A stretch of 64,000 nt of DNA from an uncultured Eubacterium sp. (lineage in GTDB: Bacteria > Bacillota > Clostridia > Oscillospirales > Acutalibacteraceae): positions 61,385-125,384 of the forward strand of contig CAJOEV010000008.1 of NCBI GenBank assembly GCA_905233545.1, in the 5' to 3' direction. The notes under the pieces were generated by a model. That model made no database searches and had not been told where the DNA came from. It was given only the letters and a program-made list of their open reading frames with translations. The position numbers and the translations under genes were made by a program. Positions 43,853 through 52,524 of this stretch are shown here, piece after piece; positions within the stretch are counted from its first letter, which is position 1; the number at the start of each line of letters is the position of its first letter.

Positions 43853-46800
43853 TTATGTATTGATTTCAACAGGAGCAACAATAAGTACACGGTATGTTCC
43901 CGTTTCGTTCTCATTCATGAGTCCTGTTTTAAGATGATAGGTTTTGCCCGCTTCACATTCGTATTCGATTGAGAAAGCGTTCAATGTTCCTCCTTCGCTG
44001 TACTCAGCCCAGGTTTCTGCACCTTCGGGCTCGAAGTATGCAAATGTTTCCTTAGTACTTACAGAATAGAAACGGTATTTGCCTGTCTTTGAAGCAGTGA
44101 AAGTGAAATCATAGCAGTTTTCATCATTAATTCTTACTTCTTTTCCGAGGTAATTGCTTTCTGAAATCTCGCCGCCGTCAACAAAGTTTCTGGTGTAGTT
44201 TTCACCGTCGGCACCCTCTCTTACGACATAAAGCTTATATGTTCCGGTTGCAGAGGTATCGCTCAGTCCGGTTCTAATGCGGTAGGTTACGCCTTGTACA
44301 CATTCATATGAGAATCTGAAATGTCTGAGGGTTCCGCCGTTATCGTCGTATGCTAACCAATCATCTGCACCGTCAACACTCAGATATGCAATAGTGTCAA
44401 TAAGTGCTGCCTCGGCATCAATATCGCCAAGTTCCGAGGTATCAATTGCCGAAGGATCTATGCTTGAAGTGTCGAGACCCTCCAACGCCGAAAGGTCAAA
44501 ATCGCTTATAGACGAAATGTCAACAGTGCCCAGTGAATAGAAGGTATATGTTCCGCTCTTAGTCGGAGTAAAAGTATATTCATAACCCGGAGTAATTGTT
44601 CCGTCGTTATCTTTAATATCCACTGTTGTTCCTGTTTTGCCTGCAGTGATTGCACCGCCGCTTGCATATTCTCTGTTGTAGTCATCAATGATTTTCTGCT
44701 CGTGCTCTTCTATAAGTTTCGGAGCTTTTTTACATGCATTGACGATTCTTGCATAGTCCTTTGCATTGAGAATGCGGTTTCCGTCCATATCAAGATATCC
44801 CGAATTATCGGTTTCCGTTCTGTTCGGAGCCGAATTGACGGGAGAAACCTCGTTCCAATAATCAAGCAGTGTCTGCGGGTTAACAAGAATTCTTGTTGCA
44901 CAGTGTCTGCAAATAAGTGTTATTCCCTCATATGTCTGGTTTACAAATATAAACTCGTGACCTACACCGGGATTTTCAACACTTCTTCTTTCGTTACATA
45001 TAGTACAGGTGTCAACTGTATAAGTTGATTCACATGTTTCAACGCTTGTGCCCGAGGTTGTGTAGTAACCTTCTATCCAATCTTTATGAACAACCTTTCC
45101 CGTTTCAGTTACACCGCAGCGCTTACATGTAGGAACTGAAAGGACATGACCCGGTTTGCCTTCAGATGTTAAATCGGTTTCAGCATTCTCAAAATCGTGT
45201 CCGAGAGCTTCGAGCGTTTGTTCATAAGCAGTTGAGCAAACGGCGCAGGTTGCAACTGCCAGACCTGTTTTTGTGCAGGTGGGTTGAGTTACAACGCTGT
45301 ATGTTCCGGAAGCCGGAGTATGTCCTGTTGCAGGAACGGTATCTGTTTTTGTTGCAGAACACACAGAACAAAGATATACATTCTTACCGCTCTCAGTACA
45401 AGTCGGCGTTTTGCTTGCCTCTTCATCAAGAATATATTCGTGTCCCTTTGCAGGAACATATTCATTTTTGGTCTGCTCGCAGTTTTTACACGTATATGTT
45501 ATTGTTCCCCTGGTGGTACAAGTGGGCTCTTTGCGGTCGGTTTCCTTATAATCGTGTTCACCAGTTGCAGGAATGGTATGCGTTCTTGTTTCTCCGCAAA
45601 TTCTGCAGGTATCTCTTGCAAGTCCGGGAACTGTGCAGGTTGCTTTTGTTACCTCTTTTCTGACGTAGCATCCGCTTACCCACTTTATGTGTTCTTTTTC
45701 TTCAACCAACTGACCGCAGGTTTTACATTTGAAATAGTAATATTTATGACCGTTTTCTTCGTTATCTTCCGTATCAATCAATTCGCCGTCTTCATAGGTG
45801 TGACCTGTTGCAGGAATTGTTTCGGTTACCGTTTCACCGCATTCAGAGCAGATTCCGACTCTGCTTCCCGCCTTTGTGCAGGTTGCAGCAGTTGTCACTC
45901 TCCAGTTATCGTCATCGACCTTGTGTCCCGATTCAACTGTCATTCTGTCGCTTGTCGGTCTGCCAAGCGCATTAACACAGCCGTCAACGGTGCAGGTATA
46001 AGTAACAATACCCGCCGTGGTACAAGTCGGCTCAACAATGTATGACTCTTCATAATATCCGTCTTTCCAGACATGGTATATTGAGTTTTTCTGCATTGAG
46101 TGCTCAACGGTTTCGTTTTCATGACCGCATCTTTTGCACTTATAGGACTTGTAAATATGTCCATCAAGGTCCGTTGAGTCATTTTCAGCCATAAGCTGAT
46201 AATCGTGACCGAGCGCAGGGATTTCGCTTTCATTAACAAGGAATTCACAGTCATTACAGATAATATGCTGAAGACCCGCTTCGGTGCAGGTTGCCTCTTC
46301 AATAATCTCAGTTCTTGTATTTGTGTGGTCACAGTCATCAATTGAAACAAATCTGTATTCATAGTCCGAAGCAAATTTCTGAGCAGTTGAAGCGCTGTGG
46401 CCGATGATTGTTACAGTCTGATTGGAGCCCGAGAAATTGTTTGAGGTTTTGGTGTTTGTTCCCTTAAACTCCATACTTGCATTGTTAATCTTAACATTCA
46501 TAAGCGGAGTGTTGTTTGCAAATGCACGGCTGCCAATAGACTTAACCTGTTCCGGGAATTCAACATCCTTGATATTGCAGGAATAAAACGACTGATTTGA
46601 AACATCTGTTATCGAGCCCCAGTTAATGCGCTTAACTCCGCAGGAATTGAATGTGTTTTCACCTGTTTCAGTGAGCTGTCCCGTCGGGAATGTTACTGTT
46701 TCAAGCGATTCGCAGAGAAGGAATGCACATTTACCGAGAGTTTTAAGTGAATTCGGTAAAGATATACTTTTAAGCGATTTACAGTTTTTAAATGCATACG

Positions 46801-47284
46801 GCTCAATTGTTTCAAGTCCGGGAGGAAGCGCAATCTCGGTTAATGATTCACAGTTCTGAAATGCGCCATAACTTGCAGAAGCTAAATCCGTTCCTGCACC
46901 CATACCGTCGATTGATTTAAGAGTTGAAGGAAGCTGAACCGATTTCAAAGAAACACAGTTGAAGAAATTATACTCGCCGATTTCGGTTATTCCCTCGCCG
47001 ACAACAAGGTGCTCCATAACGCTTTTTATCGTATTGTCGCCGATTTTTTCGCTCTCCCACGGAGATTTTCTGTTACTTCCGATATTTGTTGCACGGTAGT
47101 CGGGCATAGCGCCAGTTCCCGTTAAGGTCAGAGTTTTTGTTGATGTATCATACGACCATGTAATTGTCGAAGTACAGTCTCCGCTTGTTGCAGCAGAAGC
47201 AACATTAACCCCGATTGAGAACGCCGAAAGTATCAGCGTCAGGCTCATCAGGGTTGCCAGAGTCTTTTTTATTATGTTTTTCAT
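43853..47284 (-). CDS. Secreted BspA-like leucine-rich-repeat protein with cysteine-rich modules
   Basis: 1143 residues. Signal peptide 1-31 (KKTLATLMSLTLILSAFSIG ... ASAA). Residues 60-300 hold BspA-type LRR units (CVSLKSVQLPSTLKSI, CKSLKSISLPNSLKTLG). Residues 315-790 contain eight modules with the pattern TCTxxG...CxxC...IPATGH. A single dockerin-like segment (LDMDGNRILNAKDYARIVN) follows near 825, then two C-terminal repeats that resemble pre-peptidase beta domains (YTFTPTKSGTYTFYSL and YDFTFTASKTGKYRFYSV). No sortase motif or C-terminal anchor is seen, so it is probably released or held non-covalently. Likely a surface or adhesion protein. Confidence 0.85.
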   Translation of the reverse strand: MKNIIKKTLATLMSLTLILSAFSIGVNVASAATSGDCTSTITWSYDTSTKTLTLTGTGAMPDYRATNIGSNRKSPWESEKIGDNTIKSVMEHLVVGEGITEIGEYNFFNCVSLKSVQLPSTLKSIDGMGAGTDLASASYGAFQNCESLTEIALPPGLETIEPYAFKNCKSLKSISLPNSLKTLGKCAFLLCESLETVTFPTGQLTETGENTFNSCGVKRINWGSITDVSNQSFYSCNIKDVEFPEQVKSIGSRAFANNTPLMNVKINNASMEFKGTNTKTSNNFSGSNQTVTIIGHSASTAQKFASDYEYRFVSIDDCDHTNTRTEIIEEATCTEAGLQHIICNDCEFLVNESEIPALGHDYQLMAENDSTDLDGHIYKSYKCKRCGHENETVEHSMQKNSIYHVWKDGYYEESYIVEPTCTTAGIVTYTCTVDGCVNALGRPTSDRMTVESGHKVDDDNWRVTTAATCTKAGSRVGICSECGETVTETIPATGHTYEDGELIDTEDNEENGHKYYYFKCKTCGQLVEEKEHIKWVSGCYVRKEVTKATCTVPGLARDTCRICGETRTHTIPATGEHDYKETDRKEPTCTTRGTITYTCKNCEQTKNEYVPAKGHEYILDEEASKTPTCTESGKNVYLCSVCSATKTDTVPATGHTPASGTYSVVTQPTCTKTGLAVATCAVCSTAYEQTLEALGHDFENAETDLTSEGKPGHVLSVPTCKRCGVTETGKVVHKDWIEGYYTTSGTSVETCESTYTVDTCTICNERRSVENPGVGHEFIFVNQTYEGITLICRHCATRILVNPQTLLDYWNEVSPVNSAPNRTETDNSGYLDMDGNRILNAKDYARIVNACKKAPKLIEEHEQKIIDDYNREYASGGAITAGKTGTTVDIKDNDGTITPGYEYTFTPTKSGTYTFYSLGTVDISSISDFDLSALEGLDTSSIDPSAIDTSELGDIDAEAALIDTIAYLSVDGADDWLAYDDNGGTLRHFRFSYECVQGVTYRIRTGLSDTSATGTYKLYVVREGADGENYTRNFVDGGEISESNYLGKEVRINDENCYDFTFTASKTGKYRFYSVSTKETFAYFEPEGAETWAEYSEGGTLNAFSIEYECEAGKTYHLKTGLMNENETGTYRVLIVAPVEINT

Positions 47285-47318
47285 AATATCACCTGCTTGG
47301 TTAAACTACTTCATTTTT

Positions 47319-47347
47319 AATATAACATATATTTGATATTTTTTCAA
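47319..47347 (-). promoter_or_regulatory. Promoter of the secreted LRR gene
   Basis: Minus strand TTGAAA (47347-47342) and TATATT (47324-47319), 17 bp apart, 34 bases before the ATG; AGGTGA precedes the start codon. Confidence 0.6.
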
Positions 47348-47401
47348 CTATTAAATAAACCGAACTATCCACTAATCACTAACCACTTGTCACTCAAAAG
47401 A

Positions 47402-47665
47402 AAAACGCCTCACCAAAGGGTGGGCAACTAAGGGATTTAACAGATTTTGAAATGTTATTTTCCGCTATAACTGCTTCAAAATAAGGGTTAAGGCGTCAGC
47501 CTTAACCCTTATTTGTTCGTTGTTCTAACGAAAAATTCCTATCTCAAAATTGCTTCGCACCTCAAAAATTCAGATTTTTGTGTAAGACAAGGCAAAAAGC
47601 ACAGGAATAATTTGTTTAAGGCTGTCAAATCCCTTAGCTGCCCACCCTAAAAGGTGAAACGTTTT
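47402..47665. mobile_element. MITE-like element with 42-44-bp terminal inverted repeats
   Basis: The left end (47402-47443) and right end (47622-47665) are imperfect inverted repeats sharing AGGGTGGGCA, CTAAGGGATTT and ACAG with few mismatches. Inside is a perfect 15-bp stem (47480-47494 with 47499-47513, loop GTCA). The 264-bp unit has no coding frame. This is the layout of a non-autonomous transposon or a large structured repeat. No clear target duplication was found. Confidence 0.65.
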
Positions 47666-47698
47666 GAAGTATTCAATTAGCCGTTAATCTGAAAGGCA

Positions 47699-47829
47699 AA
47701 GTTTGGCTGTAAACCCGCATAAAATGGGGATTTTTCAAACAGCCTGCCCAAAATTTGTCCAAAAAATTGACCAAAGCTTTCTTCGGATAAGTTTGCTTTC
47801 CAGATTTCTTCTGTGAAGTTTGGCTGTAA
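47699..47829. repeat. 14-bp direct repeats 117 bp apart
   Basis: AAGTTTGGCTGTAA occurs at 47699-47712 and 47816-47829. The stretch between has no gene. It lies at the border between core chromosome and accessory region. Together with the element at 47402-47665 this is all that is seen in the 605-base gap between the LRR gene and 47890. Confidence 0.5.
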
Positions 47830-47889
47830 TCCTAAATAATTAACAACTTACTGTATCATGATATGTATTACCATTTTTGTTATAAACCA

Positions 47890-48099
47890 TCATCTTTTAA
47901 GTATCTCAACAGAAGCAATTTCATAAGGATAAAACTCAATTGGATATAGTTTGTTTTCAATATCCAATATAATGCTTTCCATGTTATTTTCATTATCTAT
48001 CGGATCAATGTAATCACTTACAAAACCTTCATAAATTTCATTATCAGTAGCAATTAGCCTAATGTATTTATTTTCATATTGTGTAAGACTATTATTCAT
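47890..48099 (-). CDS. Small protein, possibly Sm-like beta barrel, unknown
   Basis: 69 residues, acidic. The run YIRLIATDNEIYEGFVSDYI resembles the first strands of an Sm/SH3-like barrel (a polar turn, then G-x-V), but the match is weak and no family is claimed. Its ATG overlaps the end of the GTPase gene by 8 bp, so the two are very likely one unit. Confidence 0.6.
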   Translation of the reverse strand: MNNSLTQYENKYIRLIATDNEIYEGFVSDYIDPIDNENNMESIILDIENKLYPIEFYPYEIASVEILKR

Positions 48100-49267
48100 T
48101 ACTTAACTCTTTCTCCGATACCGCGCTCTCAATTGAGCCTTTGATTGCTGTATATATTTCCTTTGCTTTCTTTCCTTGAAGTTTCTCTGCATTTTCTTCT
48201 AAAAATGTAACTGTCGATCCCACATATTTACTTTCTTTAACTTTATTGCCAATAAAATCAACAACCATATCAATCTTATCTGGATCAAGTTGTCCTTTAT
48301 AAATAGCTTCCGCAGCTGCAATTATTGCTTGTCCTAAAGCTTCAACTATAACAGCTGCAACTGTTCCATTTAATACTGCTCCAGCAACTGGAATTTTATC
48401 AGTTGCAATTTTAATAATGCTTTTTGCAATATTTGTAATCATAGCTGAACCAACGATTCCAGTAACAAGCTGACCTGAAAAATCAACCCCGTAAATTTTA
48501 AATATGCCCTTTGTTAAAGATGTTTCAAGTGGAACTAGAATAATCGCATCTGCAAATTCAAAAGGAACTGCACCAATAACAGCAGCTGTTGTTGCTGCAC
48601 CAGCCGTTACGGCATTAGCCGTGTATCTTCTTTGTTCAAGCACCATTCTGTCAAGGTTTTCTTTAGCAATTTCTTTTGCCTCATCCATACAGTTTAATGT
48701 TTTGATGCAAAGCTCATCAATATTCTTGGGTTCAACACTAACTTCTTCATTAATATGGTACTCTTCTGCAACAACAGGTACAATACCTTTCAAATTAACG
48801 CTTTTAGTTTTTGCAAAAGCATTATTAATAGCTTCAATATTTTCAGGAATATCTGTTTCTGAATATGACTTGGTAATAACAGCAAAAACCGGAATATTTT
48901 TCCACCCTTTTATAGATTTATTCATGAGTTCGATATTGTTTGTAAACATACGTCTCGCTGTTCCTTCAACACAATACCAAACAGCATCAATTCCAAGATC
49001 TTCGCCTTGTTCATTAGTAACTTGTCCTTTAGTATACTTTTTAACCTGACGAATAGTCTTCATTTGCTCAATTATGTTGTACTCAAACCCTTTAGTATCA
49101 ATAAACCTAATTGGCCAAGTTTTGGATTCATAAACAGAAATCTTTTGAGTGTTTCCCTCTCCTACTCCGGTAATAATCTCTGTTCCAGAGATTGCTTTGA
49201 TTAATGTACTCTTTCCAGCGCCTGACGCCCCTAAAACAAGAACATTCATTTTACGATTGTTATCCAT
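48092..49267 (-). CDS. P-loop GTPase with C-terminal hydrophobic domain
   Basis: 391 residues. The G1 motif GASGAGKST is at about 10-18, G3 DTKG at about 53, and a G4-like TKSY near 132 (altered from the usual TKxD). A C-terminal region (about 215-330) is Ala/Ile-rich with several hydrophobic helices, as in YcjF/DUF697-type GTPases. The cellular role is unknown; related GTPases occur in stress response and phage islands. ATG 49267 has AGGAG 8 bases upstream, in an 18-base leader identical to that of the excisionase gene. Confidence 0.8.
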   Translation of the reverse strand: MDNNRKMNVLVLGASGAGKSTLIKAISGTEIITGVGEGNTQKISVYESKTWPIRFIDTKGFEYNIIEQMKTIRQVKKYTKGQVTNEQGEDLGIDAVWYCVEGTARRMFTNNIELMNKSIKGWKNIPVFAVITKSYSETDIPENIEAINNAFAKTKSVNLKGIVPVVAEEYHINEEVSVEPKNIDELCIKTLNCMDEAKEIAKENLDRMVLEQRRYTANAVTAGAATTAAVIGAVPFEFADAIILVPLETSLTKGIFKIYGVDFSGQLVTGIVGSAMITNIAKSIIKIATDKIPVAGAVLNGTVAAVIVEALGQAIIAAAEAIYKGQLDPDKIDMVVDFIGNKVKESKYVGSTVTFLEENAEKLQGKKAKEIYTAIKGSIESAVSEKELSNE

Positions 49268-49501
49268 CTTATCATCTCCTATCAATCATTATAGCAAAAT
49301 AAAAAAATGAAATCAATAACATTAAGAATAGTTTTATCAATGTGCATAACAGATTCCATTATTAGTACATTTGAAACAAAAAAATATTAAATGTTTACAA
49401 TGCCATTTTATGATATGTTTGTTTCGGACGGTAACTACGCAAATTTTACAAGTTGTTTAATGAAGCATTATTTGCTATCTAATTTCAAAGGAGGGATTAC
49501 A

Positions 49502-49702
49502 ATGATTACACTTAGATTAAAAAGTTCTTCTGCACTCGAAAGATACTTAAAAATGGCTCATTGGGAACATATTGAGTATTCAGTTGATGTAGAAGACACA
49601 GAAACAAAAATTTACTTTCTTGTTCGACTGAACACAAGTGAAGAAACTTTTGAAGAACTGGCACGCAAGTATCATTACACAAATTATGAAATTGCAAAAT
49701 AA
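49502..49702 (+). CDS. Small protein of unknown function
   Basis: 66 residues (MITLRLKSSSALERYLKMAH ... YHYTNYEIAK), with an excellent AAAGGAGGG 7 bases before ATG 49502; the frame opens further upstream but without such a site. It is followed 9 bases later by a strong terminator. It is the only plus-strand gene of the accessory region. No family recognised. Confidence 0.65.
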   Translation: MITLRLKSSSALERYLKMAHWEHIEYSVDVEDTETKIYFLVRLNTSEETFEELARKYHYTNYEIAK

Positions 49703-49711
49703 TATGATTAT

Positions 49712-49740
49712 GGCAGTCCATTGGACTGCCTCTTCATTTT
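49712..49740 (+). terminator. Terminator of the small plus-strand gene
   Basis: GGCAGTCC (49712-49719) and GGACTGCC (49723-49730) form a perfect 8-bp stem with a 3-base loop, followed by TCTTCATTTTT. Confidence 0.8.
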
Positions 49741-49841
49741 TCAAGAATTTTAAGTCAAAAATTCTGACCAATATCGCGACCACTAATCGACTCAACACAT
49801 TAAATGTCGAATGATTATGATTGTTTATAATAAACAAAAAG

Positions 49842-49881
49842 AAAAGGCTTAAACGCGCCAAAGCGGCGTATTTAAGCCTTT
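49842..49881. terminator. Bidirectional terminator-like hairpin
   Basis: AAAAGGCTTAAA (49842-49853) pairs with TTTAAGCCTTT (49871-49881), with additional CGC/GCG pairing inside. It lies between the converging small gene and integrase. The 356-base gap 49703-50058 also holds the hairpins at 49712 and 49987; no gene or attachment core could be assigned in the rest. Confidence 0.65.
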
Positions 49882-49986
49882 ATTTTATACCTAATGTCTT
49901 TAATTGTTAACCGTTAATCTGCTTTGCTAACTATTGTATATAAACCTACTCATAGCAACGCTTTCGGCGTTTAGGCAATCTATCTC

Positions 49987-50007
49987 TACGCAAGTTTTTT
50001 GCGTAGA
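49987..50007. terminator. Hairpin downstream of the integrase gene
   Basis: CTACGCAA (49987?-49994 region) and TTGCGTAG form a perfect 8-bp stem around GTTTT, about 50 bases after the integrase stop. It may be the integrase terminator or part of the attachment region; the position of the arms is given to within a few bases. Confidence 0.5.
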
Positions 50008-50058
50008 CTTTTAACTCATTTATAACTCTTTTATCAATATTTAGTTGAGTACAACATT

Positions 50059-51267
50059 TTACGCAACTTCTATGAACGAACCTGCCTTCTGAATTTCCTC
50101 TTGACTAAAGTCGTCGAGCAGGTGTGTATAAGATACCGTTGTCGCATATTTTGAATGACCCATTATTTTCATAATGAATACTGGAGATAGTTTCTTTTCA
50201 AAGCATCTCGTAGCAAATGTATGTCTAAATGCGTGCGGATGAACCTTCTTAAATGGTGTGTATGGTCTCCCCTCTTGTTCTGCTTTATATCGTTCTATCT
50301 CATTGATGTTTTCGATGATTTGTTGTAGGTCACGCTGAAGCACATACCTGGTCGCTGGTGACCCCATAGTTGTGGTGAAAACTAAGTTGCCTAACTCTTC
50401 AGGTTGCCTCCATCTTTCACCTAATTCTTTTCTTCTTTTATCCTGTTTCTTCTTCCAAATTCTGAGTAATTCCTCAGTGCCGTCAAAGAATGGTATTTTT
50501 CTGTATGAGTTTATTGTCTTTGGTGTGGTAAACTCTAATATCTTTTTCCCGTTAATATATGCGGAAGTCAAAGACCTCTTAATTTCAATATACTTATCTT
50601 GGAAATTTATATCTTCCCATTGCAACCCAGCAAACTCTCCTGCACGCATACCAGTCTGAAGTAATATTTGATATGCCTCATAATAATAACTCCCTTGAGC
50701 GAACTCTAAAAACATTTTTTGTTCGTCTTGCGTTAACACGACTCGCTCCTCTTTTGGTGTGTTGAGAGACTGAACCGTAACATCAATACACGGGTTAAAA
50801 TATATCATTTGGTTAGCAATAGCAGAATTAAAACATTCTCTCAAAGACGATACTGCCTCACGAACTAATCGGATGGAATACCCATGCTCATTTACTAATT
50901 CATTAGCAGCACTCTGTATATCCATTTGGGTGATATCATATAACCGCTTCTCTCCAATAATAGCACAGAATGTGTTTTTAATTTTTCTTCGATAACTTAC
51001 CCTATTAACCTCACCCTTCAACACTGGTGATTTTGCGATTTCAAACCACTCATTAAACCATTCGTTAAGAGTAATATTAGGGTTTTTACCATACTCGTAT
51101 CTTGCTATGCGTTCCTTTTCTTCTAAAAATTCTTTCTTAAGTTGTGTGAGTTTGCTGTTATAAAGATTAATTGTTCTTCCGTTAATAACAGCTCGTGCGT
51201 TGTATCTACCATCCCTCCTCTGACTAATACCTTTACCAAGTTCTTTGCCGTTTAAATCTTTTCCCAT
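50059..51267 (-). CDS. Tyrosine recombinase (integrase)
   Basis: 402 residues. An N-terminal arm-binding domain (GKGISQRRDGRYNARAVING), a SAM-like core-binding domain (about 65-165) and the catalytic domain, with the first Arg in LLQTGMRAGEFAGLQWEDI, then HPHAFRHTFATRCFEKK, MGHSKYATTVSYTHL and the nucleophile Tyr near residue 385. The type is that of Tn916/phage integrases in Firmicutes. AAGGAG precedes the ATG. Its place at the left end of the nucleotide-metabolism cluster marks one end of the mobile element. Confidence 0.93.
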   Translation of the reverse strand: MGKDLNGKELGKGISQRRDGRYNARAVINGRTINLYNSKLTQLKKEFLEEKERIARYEYGKNPNITLNEWFNEWFEIAKSPVLKGEVNRVSYRRKIKNTFCAIIGEKRLYDITQMDIQSAANELVNEHGYSIRLVREAVSSLRECFNSAIANQMIYFNPCIDVTVQSLNTPKEERVVLTQDEQKMFLEFAQGSYYYEAYQILLQTGMRAGEFAGLQWEDINFQDKYIEIKRSLTSAYINGKKILEFTTPKTINSYRKIPFFDGTEELLRIWKKKQDKRRKELGERWRQPEELGNLVFTTTMGSPATRYVLQRDLQQIIENINEIERYKAEQEGRPYTPFKKVHPHAFRHTFATRCFEKKLSPVFIMKIMGHSKYATTVSYTHLLDDFSQEEIQKAGSFIEVA

Positions 51268-51370
51268 AATGTAAACTCCTTATCAAAGTCTATATTACGG
51301 TATCAATTACATTATACATCATTTTTATGAAATTGCAATATATATTGATAAAATATTTATAAGTTATATA

Positions 51371-51568
51371 TTATATACAGATTTGATGTTTTGCACATCT
51401 ATCAAGAAAGTTCTCAAATGCCTTACGGTTTACATAGAGTTTGTTCCCTACCCTAACAGTAAATGTACTGTCTTTTCTCTTTAAGATTTCTCTTGCCTTG
51501 GTTTCTCCCCAGCCTGTAAGTTCTATGACCTCAGCCAGACTCCAAAGTAATTTCTCTTGTGTATTCAT
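51371..51568 (-). CDS. Excisionase-like helix-turn-helix protein
   Basis: 65 residues. WSLAEVIELTGWGETKAREI forms a winged-helix/MerR-like DNA-binding part, followed by VRVGNKLYVNRKAFENFLD, as in Tn916-type Xis proteins. Located next to the integrase, so a role in excision is likely. Its ribosome-binding leader is identical over 18 bases to that of the GTPase gene at 48092. Confidence 0.82.
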   Translation of the reverse strand: MNTQEKLLWSLAEVIELTGWGETKAREILKRKDSTFTVRVGNKLYVNRKAFENFLDRCAKHQICI

Positions 51569-51632
51569 CTTATCATCTCCTATAGATTATTACCCACAAA
51601 TAACGAGTATCTGTGGGTAATTCTATTATACA

Positions 51633-52070
51633 TTATTTTACGCCTGTGCTACCAAAGCCGCCAGCACCTCTTTGTGTTCTATCCATCTCAAAAACTTCGC
51701 AAAGAGAGCAATCGAGATATGGCGTGATAACAATTTGTGCCATACGGTCACCCTGTTGAATAATCTTATATTCGTCAGACTCATTACGCATTGCTACCAT
51801 AATCTCACCGCGATAGTCAGAGTCGATAACGCCAACACAGTTTGCAGGTCTTAACCCCTGTTTTACGGCAAGACCACTACGAGCATATATAGCTCCGAAA
51901 TATCCATTAGGTATCTCCATAACTATACCCGTTGGGATTATTCTGGTCTCACCAGCTTCGATTACTATATCCTCGCTTGAATATAAATCGTATCCAGCCG
52001 CATACTCTGAACCCCTTGTAGGTATCTTTGCGTGCGCTGATATTCTCATAATGTTAACTTCTGGTTTCAT
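51633..52070 (-). CDS. dut: dUTP diphosphatase
   Basis: 145 residues with all five motifs of trimeric dUTPases: AAGYDLYS, YARSGLAVKQG, GVIDSDYRGEI, GDRMAQIV and RGAGGFGSTG near the C-terminus. Removes dUTP and provides dUMP for dTTP synthesis. ATG 52070 with GGGAG upstream is chosen; a longer in-frame extension to 52178 overlaps the preceding gene. Common in phage genomes. Confidence 0.94.
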   Translation of the reverse strand: MKPEVNIMRISAHAKIPTRGSEYAAGYDLYSSEDIVIEAGETRIIPTGIVMEIPNGYFGAIYARSGLAVKQGLRPANCVGVIDSDYRGEIMVAMRNESDEYKIIQQGDRMAQIVITPYLDCSLCEVFEMDRTQRGAGGFGSTGVK

Positions 52071-52086
52071 ATATTTATCATCTCCC

Positions 52087-52368
52087 TTATTTTGAATAGA
52101 CTCGTTTCTTGTACGCTTCGATTTGTTTTGCAATATACATGTCTGAGAGGTCGGGGTATTTTGCTTTAATCCTATCAAAGTGCCCCTTGTCTCTACACAT
52201 ATACCATTGATACGGTGTCATTTCTAAACACCAATGGCAAGAGCCACACATACCATCCATTTTCCCGAAGTCAGAACAGTTGATAAATTTTCTTACAGGC
52301 GGAAGATACTCCTGATTACACTGTTCAATCGTCTCTACGGTGGCTATATCTGATTTTAACTTAATCAT
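52087..52368 (-). CDS. Cysteine-rich protein of unknown function
   Basis: 93 residues. A cluster of cysteines (FINCSDF ... MCGSCHWCLEMTPYQWYMC) could bind a metal, possibly zinc or an iron-sulfur centre. ATG 52368 is preferred since GGAG lies 6 bases upstream. Part of the accessory operon; no family recognised. Confidence 0.65.
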   Translation of the reverse strand: MIKLKSDIATVETIEQCNQEYLPPVRKFINCSDFGKMDGMCGSCHWCLEMTPYQWYMCRDKGHFDRIKAKYPDLSDMYIAKQIEAYKKRVYSK

Positions 52369-52404
52369 ATCTTTCTCCGTTATCAAATCGTCGTTTTATT
52401 ATCA

Positions 52405-52524
52405 TTAATGTCGCGGTCTCATATTATTTATATCATAATATGTATAGTATATTAGGGAAAATATGAAGACCGCACAGAAGACACACACAGTGGCACAACT
52501 AATACAAATCATATCATCGGTCAT
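52405..52524 (-). CDS. Very small membrane protein
   Basis: 39 residues with one predicted membrane helix (CATVCVFCAVFIFSLIYYTY) after a short acidic N-terminus. GAGGGTG lies 7 bases before the ATG, and the start overlaps the end of the preceding gene by 11 bp, as for other genes in this operon. Not similar to anything recognised. Confidence 0.5.
   Translation of the reverse strand: MTDDMICISCATVCVFCAVFIFSLIYYTYYDINNMRPRH

Noticed and set aside
47681-49920. CCGTTAATCTG at 47681-47691 and again near 49910 as attachment repeats
   Set aside because: Only 11 bases agree with different flanks; chance is possible in such AT-rich gaps and no third copy can be checked.
49703-50058. tRNA gene as the integration target
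   Set aside because: No cloverleaf or conserved TPsiC sequence found; only terminator-like hairpins are present.
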